9,978 nucleotides of DNA from Calditrichota bacterium (GTDB lineage: Bacteria; Zhuqueibacterota; Zhuqueibacteria; Zhuqueibacterales; Geothermadaptataceae), in NCBI GenBank assembly GCA_008501545.1, contig QQUM01000091.1, positions 1-9,978 on the forward strand, in the 5' to 3' direction. This document shows, in pieces, positions 1-5,127 of the stretch. Each line of letters opens with the position of its first letter. The stretch's first letter is position 1. A model generated the notes under the pieces. That model saw only the letters and a list, made by a program, of their open reading frames with translations, searched no databases and was not told the DNA's origin. The position numbers were made by a program, and so were the translations under genes.

Positions 1-1714
1 GGTGTAATTCACCAACGAGTTCGTTGGACGCATCGGCTACGCCAGTTACGTTACCGATGTCGACAAAGGTTGTGTTATGGCTGAATGTTAAGGTTTCATC
101 AGCCGAAGTGGCCGTAAAAGATTCACGCCAGGCATGATCTGCAGGCGGAGCATCGTATGTTTTGTTGCCATTGTGATCTGAGTAAAAGTCTGCATTATAA
201 CTGTTACCCGGAATCAAACCAGGGATGCTGCGTGAGAAATCGGCGCCGGGGATCGCATTTACACTCGTCGTCCCGATGGTCTGCTGTGTCGTGGCATCAA
301 CGAGGCGGAGTTCGAAATATTGCCCGGCATGTGGCGTCATATTCGTTAAATTCAGGTTGAAAGTGTAGGTCCAGGCAATATCTGTAAAATCTGTATTGTG
401 TGAAAATTCCAGGTCGTTGTCCCCATCATCACCGGGATTGTAGGTCATTCGCCAGGCATGGTCTGCTGGAGGCGTGTCGTACATATTATTCACATTATGA
501 TCCGCAAAAAAATCAATAGTATACTCCGTGTTGAGCTGAATCCCCGGAATCAACAGATAAAATTCATCATCATAAATAGCGTCGAGCTTTGAGCGACCGA
601 CTTCCTGGCCAGTTGATTGATCCACAGCTCGTGCAAAAAGCGCCTGTCCCATGTGTGGTGACATGTTGTGCATTTCCAACCACAAACGGTAATCCCACGC
701 CAGCAGAGTGAAATCCGTGTTGTGCTGAAAGCTTGCAACAGCATCGCCGGCCGTGGCTTCAACATCGACACTCCAGGCATGATCTGCTGGCGGATTATCA
801 TATAAGCCGTTCCCATTATGATCTGCAAAAAACTCCAGGCGATATGTCCCGGTGGGCTGGCTACCAACGACGAAAATTTCAAATTCAGCTTGCGGGATCG
901 CAGCCAATTCCGTACGCCCGACTTCTTTGCCGGTTAAGACATCTATCGCGCGAACGTACAACGCCTGCCCGACGTGTGGCGTCATGTTACTCATTTGCAA
1001 TGCGAGCTTGTTGGACCAGGCCAGTGGTGTAAAATTTGTGTTGTGGGAAAAGTTGAGATTGGCATCACCGTCATCTGCTTTGAACTCCAATTGCCAGGTA
1101 TGATCTGCCGGGGGTGCATCGTAAAGCTTGTTGCCGTTATGATCGGAGAAAAATTCGACATAGTATTCATCACCATCGACAATTCCCGGAAGTGAAAATG
1201 AGAATTCCGATGCATCGATTTCTTCCATGGAAAAGCGGCTTATTTCAAGGCGTGATTTTTTATCCACAAGCCGGGCTTCGAAATGTTGTCCGACATGGGG
1301 ATTCATGTTTTGCATCGTAACAACGGCTGCTGCTTGCCAGGCGAGTGATGTGAAATTTGTGTTGTGTGAAAATGACAAGGTCGTATCACCCTGAACATCA
1401 TCAACTTCCAAACGCCACGTGTGATCACCCGGCGGGTTGTCGTATTTGCCATTGTCATTTAAATCCGCATAAAAATCAACACGATAACTCCCTCCGGGTT
1501 CGATGCCATCAAAAAACATCATAAAATCAGCTTCGGAAATGGCATCAAGCGATTTGCGGGCGACTTCCTGATTATTGTACTTATCGACGACACGGACTTG
1601 TAGCTTTTGACCGGAGTGGGGTGACATGTTGCGTAAATCGAGTGTTAAGATGTTCCCATGTGCACTCAACATATTTCCTGCGAAGAGTAAAAAAAGTAGC
1701 GATTTTTTAAACAT
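1..1714 (-). CDS. Secreted five-repeat His/Met/Asp-rich protein, 3' end beyond left edge
   Basis: The frame is open for 571 codons from ATG at 1712-1714 to the left edge, so the C-terminus is missing. The start has a perfect AGGAGG (1720-1725) five bases upstream. Residues 1-19 (MFKKSLLFLLFAGNMLSA) form a signal peptide with probable cleavage after Ala19. Five tandem repeats of about 107 residues follow: roughly 21-126, 127-233, 234-340, 341-448 and 449-553. Each carries, in order, NM(S/T/N)PHxGQ, R(V/L/A)(V/I)D, a loop of the type DHNGNGLYD, PPADHAW and FSHNTxFT..AW. The DxNxNGxYD loop resembles calcium-binding DxNxDG loops. Each repeat has four conserved His (repeat 1 has Leu at the second), a conserved Met and a conserved Trp. 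The last visible residues, after the fifth repeat, look like the start of a different segment. It follows the two haem-motif lipoproteins by 47 bases and is probably cotranscribed with them. I do not recognise the family; surface location and metal binding are inferences. An Ig-like beta-sandwich fold is possible but unproven. Confidence 0.9.
   Translation of the reverse strand, partial: MFKKSLLFLLFAGNMLSAHGNILTLDLRNMSPHSGQKLQVRVVDKYNNQEVARKSLDAISEADFMMFFDGIEPGGSYRVDFYADLNDNGKYDNPPGDHTWRLEVDDVQGDTTLSFSHNTNFTSLAWQAAAVVTMQNMNPHVGQHFEARLVDKKSRLEISRFSMEEIDASEFSFSLPGIVDGDEYYVEFFSDHNGNKLYDAPPADHTWQLEFKADDGDANLNFSHNTNFTPLAWSNKLALQMSNMTPHVGQALYVRAIDVLTGKEVGRTELAAIPQAEFEIFVVGSQPTGTYRLEFFADHNGNGLYDNPPADHAWSVDVEATAGDAVASFQHNTDFTLLAWDYRLWLEMHNMSPHMGQALFARAVDQSTGQEVGRSKLDAIYDDEFYLLIPGIQLNTEYTIDFFADHNVNNMYDTPPADHAWRMTYNPGDDGDNDLEFSHNTDFTDIAWTYTFNLNLTNMTPHAGQYFELRLVDATTQQTIGTTSVNAIPGADFSRSIPGLIPGNSYNADFYSDHNGNKTYDAPPADHAWRESFTATSADETLTFSHNTTFVDIGNVTGVADASNELVGELH
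56..1654 (-). repeat. Five in-frame tandem coding repeats, period about 321 bases
   Basis: Units lie at about 1337-1654, 1016-1336, 695-1015, 371-694 and 56-370. Copies are diverged but DNA-level islands stay recognisable at the same phase, for example the stretch CCAGGCATGATCTGC and its variants near 129, 452, 774, 1094 and 1412 (plus-strand reading). Protein conservation is much higher at the NM.PH.GQ, DHN, PPADH.W and HNT blocks than elsewhere. This points to old internal duplications held by selection on those residues rather than recent copying. Confidence 0.92.
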
Positions 1715-1761
1715 GAATTCCTCCTAAATTTTATCTCGTTTTTTTTAAAAAAGTCGGTGCA

Positions 1762-2214
1762 TTAATTATCAATTGCGCCATTATCAATCCATTCAGCAAT
1801 AATATCAATCGTTGCCGCGTCCAGCGGCGCTCCTCCAATCGGCATTCGTGTCGGATTACTGCCGTCCAATACTTGAATCAGAAAACTTTGGCTGCTGTTT
1901 CCAGGCTCAACAAGATTCAAACTTTCTGTACTCAGAAAGGCTTTTACACCAACGAGATTTGCATATGCATTTCCGGGACTCAAATCCAAATTTGCACTTT
2001 TTGAAGCAGATGTATGACACCCTGAAGTGGCACACCTTTTTGCGAAAATCTCTGTTTCAATCTCCCTTAATTTCGGCTGCAGCCCGTCATCCTGATCCGT
2101 TTGTTGTTGCAAGCTGGTTTCGATATCACAGCCCTGTAAAACCAGAAAACCCGCAAGCAACAATAATCCGGTCAATCGTTTAACTATTTTATTAATTATT
2201 TTGGGCACCATCAT
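1762..2214 (-). CDS. Exported lipoprotein with CX4CH haem motif (second of a tandem pair)
   Basis: 150 residues from the ATG at 2212-2214. A TTG at 2238 would add eight residues, but the ATGATG at 2214/2211 gives a normal signal peptide. The N-terminus is basic, then hydrophobic (LTGLLLLAGFLVLQGC), with a lipobox LQGC and lipidated Cys29. The mature part has CATSGCH (Cys61, Cys66, His67), a CX4CH motif. It then has NLDLS..NAY.NLV, a PGNSSQSFLI block, RMP (Met124, likely distal haem ligand) and a terminal AEWIDNGA. This block order is that of the planctomycete-type cytochrome domains (PSCyt1-like). It is clearly homologous to the upstream neighbour, and its start overlaps that gene's end by 23 bases. 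No strong ribosome binding site is seen, so translational coupling is likely. Role: probably periplasmic or surface electron transfer; partner unknown. Confidence 0.88.
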   Translation of the reverse strand: MMVPKIINKIVKRLTGLLLLAGFLVLQGCDIETSLQQQTDQDDGLQPKLREIETEIFAKRCATSGCHTSASKSANLDLSPGNAYANLVGVKAFLSTESLNLVEPGNSSQSFLIQVLDGSNPTRMPIGGAPLDAATIDIIAEWIDNGAIDN

Positions 2215-2650
2215 CGATCCATGCTTTGATTTTATCAATGGTTTCCTGAGATAACGCGTTCCCGTTTGGCGGCATTTGTGACGTCCCGTTTCCAGTTAGT
2301 TTCGCAATGAGATAACTATCACTGCTGCTTCCCGGGGCGACACGAAGCATGTCTGGATTTCCGGTACTTGCAACATTGACCAGGTTGCCGTATGCATTTG
2401 TCTCGGACAAGTCTAAATTACCCCGCTTGGTCGCTGTATCATGACAACCACTGAAGGCACAAGAGACACTGAAGACATTATCCTGGATTTCTGAAAATTT
2501 AAAAGCAGTCACTGGATTTTCATCCTTGGGATTGTCGATTTCCCCGTTCGAATTATCGTCTGCAGGCTCGGGTCCAGTACTGCTATCCTCACTACATGCT
2601 GTTACAAACAAAAATGTAAGCACGCACATGATTAGAATGAATTGACGCAT
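2192..2650 (-). CDS. Exported lipoprotein with CX4CH haem motif (first of a tandem pair)
   Basis: 152 residues from ATG at 2648-2650, with GGAGGAG at 2655-2661 in good position. The signal peptide ends in lipobox VTAC, lipidated Cys19. A Ser/Asp/Glu/Pro-rich linker (20-47) would let the domain extend from the membrane. The cytochrome-like domain has CAFSGCH (Cys64, Cys69, His70), NLDLSETNAYGNLV, PGSSSDSYLI, QMPPNG (Met126, candidate axial ligand) and a terminal KAWIDDGA. The CXnCH - MPP - WI..GA order matches PSCyt1-type c-type cytochrome domains. The Cys spacing is four rather than the usual two; CX4CH haem sites are known, for example in Desulfovibrio cytochrome c3. It is the first gene of an apparent three-gene operon with the second lipoprotein and the five-repeat protein. 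If the spacing did not allow haem attachment, the Cys pair could instead form a disulfide. Confidence 0.9.
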   Translation of the reverse strand: MRQFILIMCVLTFLFVTACSEDSSTGPEPADDNSNGEIDNPKDENPVTAFKFSEIQDNVFSVSCAFSGCHDTATKRGNLDLSETNAYGNLVNVASTGNPDMLRVAPGSSSDSYLIAKLTGNGTSQMPPNGNALSQETIDKIKAWIDDGAQNN

Positions 2651-2695
2651 TGTTCTCCTCCATTATCACATTTTTTTCATTTAAAAATTAAATTA

Positions 2696-2735
2696 TTTAA
2701 AGGTTTTTGTAATGCTTTAGTCAACTGTTGTGCCA
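2696..2735 (-). promoter_or_regulatory. Candidate promoter of the lipoprotein/repeat-protein operon
   Basis: Reading the minus strand, TTGACT (2719-2724) is followed after 17 bases by TTTAAA (2696-2701), a plausible sigma-70 -35/-10 pair giving a leader of roughly 40 bases. Overlapping it is TTGGCAC-AACAG-TTGACT (2719-2736), which matches the sigma-54 -24 element and spacing but has GA instead of the nearly invariant GC at -12. Only one reading can be right; the sigma-70 one is the safer. Confidence 0.4.
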
Positions 2736-2783
2736 ACTTTATAAAAATCAATTTTGAGGCGAAAATGGCGATTGGAGGATGCA

Positions 2784-2799
2784 AACTGTCCAGACAGTT
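2784..2799. promoter_or_regulatory. Perfect 7+7 dyad, candidate operator
   Basis: AACTGTC-CA-GACAGTT is a perfect inverted repeat of two 7-base arms with a 2-base centre. It sits about 60 bases upstream of the candidate -35 box of the lipoprotein operon, a position suited to an activator site. No regulator gene is in the window, so the binding protein is unknown. Confidence 0.4.
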
Positions 2800-2807
2800 A
2801 TGAATGT

Positions 2808-2839
2808 TATGCGCAACGTGTGCATACTTTGCGCACATA
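2808..2839. promoter_or_regulatory. Cluster of TGCGCA / TGTGCATA palindromic half-sites
   Basis: TATGCGCA (2808-2815) and TGTGCATA (2819-2826) form an inverted repeat with one mismatch around a 3-base centre. A further half-site TGCGCACATA follows at 2830-2839. The two TGCGCA cores start 20 bases apart, close to two helical turns. This suggests cooperative binding of a dimeric regulator upstream of the lipoprotein operon; it is pattern evidence only. Confidence 0.35.
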
Positions 2840-2882
2840 TGTTTTATTGATCCGTTATGCTGTACAGAGTGAGGGAAGATGA

Positions 2883-2981
2883 ATGCAAGGAAAAGAACCT
2901 CTTAGGAAAGCAATATCAATGGCTCCTGTGTTCGAAGAATTAAAAATACAGCAAGCCTTTCGAAGACAACTCCTATCTTAA
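2883..2981 (+). CDS. Possible 32-residue small protein or gene remnant
   Basis: ATG at 2883 opens a 32-codon frame with a weak GGGAAG five bases upstream. The product is helical and basic in character (for example FEELKIQQAFRRQLLS at the end) with no recognised domain. The same frame continues open past the TAA for another 22 codons to TAG at 3048-3050, so a decayed longer gene is an alternative. It lies on the strand opposite to its neighbours. Chance is the most likely explanation. Confidence 0.15.
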   Translation: MQGKEPLRKAISMAPVFEELKIQQAFRRQLLS

Positions 2982-3056
2982 CAAGAAAGATATTGGTATT
3001 TTCAAGGTTGTTCACAATTTCAGATTCTTGGAGCACACGCTATCGAATAGGAAAGG

Positions 3057-3743
3057 TTAATTGTGGAGATCAATAAAGGCTTTTTGTGCCTGAGAGAGGA
3101 TGCGTTCAGCCTGCTTTTTATCGCCAAATCCCCGGAATTCCATTTCTCCCGGCCCTTTGTAATTGGAGAACCAGAGCTTTAGAATCTCACTCGCGCCTGA
3201 ATATTTTTCACCCAGTTCATTTAAATCGCGAACCGGGAAAAGCGGCGATGTCGGCATAATGCCAATAAGTTTATCATCCTGCTCGCCGTTATCCAGTATT
3301 TTCAAAACACCGATTAGCCTGGCGGATATCACCGATCCGCGCTGAACCGATTCACCAAGAACAATTATGTCCAATGGATCGCCATCGCCGCCTTGTTCCT
3401 TTGGCAGAATGGTGCGAGGGATCATGCCGTAATTGCCCGGATACGGCAGATAATTTACAACGCGCGGCTTCCCCTTTTTAAATTCCCAAAGCAACGAATC
3501 CCCGGCGCTGGAAACTTCCCATTTTGCATTTGTTCCAGCCGGGATTTCGACGATGACGTTGACAAGACCGCTGTCAGCAAGACTCGGGTAACCGGAATGG
3601 AAATTTTTACTGGCGATTATTGTATAGGCATCGGTTTGTCGGGCATCGACTTCAATCTGCGTTTCGTTGCTACCGATGCGGTTACAAGTCGACAAGAATA
3701 AAAACAGTCCAATCAAGGGAGGGAGTTTCTTTAAAGCGTGCAT
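3057..3743 (-). CDS. Exported (probable lipoprotein) family I inorganic pyrophosphatase
   Basis: Hydrolyses pyrophosphate to two phosphates with Mg2+. The 228 residues carry the family I active-site set: EIPAGTNAKWE (Lys74, Glu76), PYPGNYGMIPRT (Tyr105), the signature GGDGDPLD (Asp120, Asp122, Asp125), Asp151, QDDKL (Asp156, Lys158) and NYK (Tyr195, Lys196). These align with E. coli Ppa residues K29, E31, Y55, D65, D67, D70, D97, D102, K104, Y141 and K142. Unlike cytoplasmic enzymes of about 175 residues, it has an N-terminal extension of about 50 residues. It begins with a signal sequence (MHALKKLPPLIGLFLFLSTC) and a possible lipobox LSTC, Cys20; Thr at -1 is unusual. It therefore probably acts in the periplasm or on the surface. 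The gene is 210 bases downstream of the phytase-like gene on the same strand. The ribosome binding site is weak (AGGA about 11 bases from ATG). The enzyme family is certain; the lipid anchor is less so. Confidence 0.93.
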   Translation of the reverse strand: MHALKKLPPLIGLFLFLSTCNRIGSNETQIEVDARQTDAYTIIASKNFHSGYPSLADSGLVNVIVEIPAGTNAKWEVSSAGDSLLWEFKKGKPRVVNYLPYPGNYGMIPRTILPKEQGGDGDPLDIIVLGESVQRGSVISARLIGVLKILDNGEQDDKLIGIMPTSPLFPVRDLNELGEKYSGASEILKLWFSNYKGPGEMEFRGFGDKKQAERILSQAQKAFIDLHN

Positions 3744-3874
3744 CAGTACGAATTTCCTATTTTTTATTACATGTTCAAGATGAAAATTTTAGATACAAAA
3801 ACAGTCATAATTCGTCAATTTCTTTTTATGAGCAAGAAATCAAATTTATCAAAGGAAATGTAGTTTTAATGTGC

Positions 3875-3916
3875 CCCAGGCATCCTGCTTGCAAAATTCC
3901 AGGCAAGATGCCTGGG
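3875..3916. repeat. Palindromic REP-like element in the phytase-pyrophosphatase gap
   Basis: CCCAGGCATC (3875-3884) pairs perfectly with GATGCCTGGG (3907-3916). After a 4-base bulge, TTGC (3889-3892) pairs with GCAA (3903-3906), leaving a 10-base loop. It is much more GC-rich than the AT-rich gap around it (3744-3953). There is no T-run on the minus-strand exit side, so it is not a standard intrinsic terminator for the phytase gene. A dispersed REP/MITE-like repeat or an mRNA-stabilising stem between two cotranscribed genes fits better. Confidence 0.6.
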
Positions 3917-3953
3917 ATACTCTACATATATTTTTACCTTCTTGATAATAGTA

Positions 3954-5012
3954 TTACTTTAAATTCAACACGTTTGTTATGATTTTCCAGTCAAAGGCAG
4001 AGACATTGCCGTCATCGTGAACAGCAAAGAAGGCGCCCTCAGGAAAATTACCGAATGCCATTTGTGTTAACCAGACACCATCGGTATTCAGGGTGTTTTC
4101 ACCGGAAAATGCACCAAGGTGCTGCAATGTCAACCGGTCAAAAAGATGAAATGTGTTTTCGCCTTTTCCCTGATCTGTGACAATCCAGTACCCGGTTTTC
4201 TCACCTGTTTTATAAAGTGTAATTCCCTCTACCTGCGATTGAAACAGACCTCTGCCGAGAACTGGACCGGTAAATTCACCAGCCATATTGTAAATTTTTA
4301 CAGATGTTTGCGTTTCATCTTCCTCAGCAACAAACAGGCGGTCGTGTACCGGGTCGCCATAAACGGACTCTACCACACGCAAAACACCATCTCCGGACGT
4401 GGCGCCAAATTTCTTCTTTAATTCCCATTGCAAACTGTCATTTTGTACTGTGAATTCATAAATATAAACGCGTTCGCCCAATTCAGCGTCCGGCGGAATC
4501 TGCTCATCGGCTGTCTCATAGTTATCAGTGATGTAAGCACGATAGGCATTTGCACCGGTTTTCATAACAAAAATGCCATACGGCTTCATGAGTTGTGATT
4601 CGCCTTGTAAAAAACCAAGCGTTTTGAATTCCGGCAGTCTCATAACCTGCACACGCCGGTTATCCCGTTCCACAACCAACACCAAATCATCAGTGACAAA
4701 TATCCCGTTTGGCCGGGAAAACTGCCCTGATTCCTGCCCACTGCCACCGATACGTTTGATTTCTTCGCCGTTTGTTGCATCGTTCACAACGATGACATCT
4801 GTAACTTTTGCGGTTGCCAGGAGCCAGGGTTTTTGGTTCTGTCCAGCCCAAAACGAAGGGGAATCAATGTTATCTGCTTCGTTTCTCGGGGTTTGAAAAC
4901 GTTCTTTTATTTTGGCGACTGTCGTTTGTTCAGCAACAGGCGTTTGTTCATTTTTCTGGCAGGCAAATAGAAGAACTGTGCTAACAAGCAGAACTGTGAA
5001 TTTTTTAAACAT
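3954..5012 (-). CDS. Beta-propeller phytase-like lipoprotein
   Basis: 352 residues from ATG at 5010-5012, with AGGA eight bases upstream. The signal peptide MFKKFTVLLVSTVLLFAC has lipobox LFAC (Cys18), followed by a polar linker. The rest matches beta-propeller phytases (3-phytase family), which remove phosphate from phytate using Ca2+. Recognisable blocks are NEADNIDSPSFW (44-55, counterpart of DDPAIW), ATAKVTDVIVV (Lys69), FSRPNGIFV (98-106), VESVYGD..DRLFVAEEDE (214-233), QVEGITLY....GYWIVTDQGKGENTFHLFDR (260-293, given in parts) and NTDGVWL..FGNFPEGAFFAVHDDG (309-335, in parts). The acidic and Lys residues expected in the metal and phosphate sites (Glu215, Glu230/231, Glu262, Asp311) are in place by eye. 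The first motif departs from the classical form and 98-125 reads like an NHL repeat, so activity on phytate is likely but not certain. It lies 115 bases downstream of the TonB receptor and upstream of the exported pyrophosphatase. Confidence 0.82.
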   Translation of the reverse strand: MFKKFTVLLVSTVLLFACQKNEQTPVAEQTTVAKIKERFQTPRNEADNIDSPSFWAGQNQKPWLLATAKVTDVIVVNDATNGEEIKRIGGSGQESGQFSRPNGIFVTDDLVLVVERDNRRVQVMRLPEFKTLGFLQGESQLMKPYGIFVMKTGANAYRAYITDNYETADEQIPPDAELGERVYIYEFTVQNDSLQWELKKKFGATSGDGVLRVVESVYGDPVHDRLFVAEEDETQTSVKIYNMAGEFTGPVLGRGLFQSQVEGITLYKTGEKTGYWIVTDQGKGENTFHLFDRLTLQHLGAFSGENTLNTDGVWLTQMAFGNFPEGAFFAVHDDGNVSAFDWKIITNVLNLK

Positions 5013-5053
5013 TTGAAAAGTCCTTTAATAACAAATTGCATAATGAATAAATG

Positions 5054-5083
5054 CAAAAAGGCTGCCGATAAGAGCAACCTTTT
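5054..5083 (-). terminator. Stem-loop with U-tract between receptor and phytase genes
   Basis: On the minus strand AAAAGGTTGC (5074-5083) pairs with GCAGCCTTTT (5056-5065) across an 8-base loop, giving a 10-base stem with one G-U wobble, and the RNA ends in five U (5055-5059). On the plus strand the wobble becomes a C-A mismatch, so it is oriented to act on receptor-gene transcripts. It starts 45 bases after the receptor stop codon. It is probably a partial terminator or mRNA 3'-end stabiliser setting the receptor/phytase ratio. Confidence 0.55.
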
Positions 5084-5127
5084 AGCCTGGTATTGAGAAA
5101 AAAACGCTATAACATCGAAAAAATCAA

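Larger units (their letters stand above)
2651..3056. other. Intergenic region between pyrophosphatase and lipoprotein operon
   Basis: About 400 bases without a convincing gene. The part next to the lipoprotein gene holds the promoter-like boxes and the palindromes listed separately. The part next to the pyrophosphatase holds a short plus-strand frame (2883-2981) and a weak hairpin (2974-2979 with 2987-2992, TATCTT/AAGATA) lacking a T-run. No clear terminator for the pyrophosphatase gene is seen. Confidence 0.6.

Noticed and set aside
550..1320. Several plus- and minus-strand frames within the five-repeat gene
   Set aside because: They recur with the ~321-base period of the coding repeat and have no signal, domain or ribosome binding site; they are by-products of the repeat.
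2215..2238. TTG start at 2238 for the second lipoprotein
   Set aside because: It would add eight residues before the basic region of the signal peptide and lengthen the overlap; the ATGATG at 2214/2211 gives a normal lipoprotein signal.
2974..2992. Hairpin TATCTT/AAGATA as terminator of the pyrophosphatase gene
   Set aside because: The stem is only six AT-rich pairs and no T-run follows on the minus strand.
129..3916. Similarity between CCAGGCATGATCTGC in the repeat gene and CCAGGCATCCTGC in the 3875-3916 palindrome
   Set aside because: Only a short core is shared and in the gene it encodes the conserved ADHAW motif; there is no sign of common origin.
3620..3982. 120-codon plus-strand frame across the pyrophosphatase start and the phytase end
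   Set aside because: It lies antisense to two well-supported genes, has no recognisable domain and runs through the palindromic element; it is a shadow frame.
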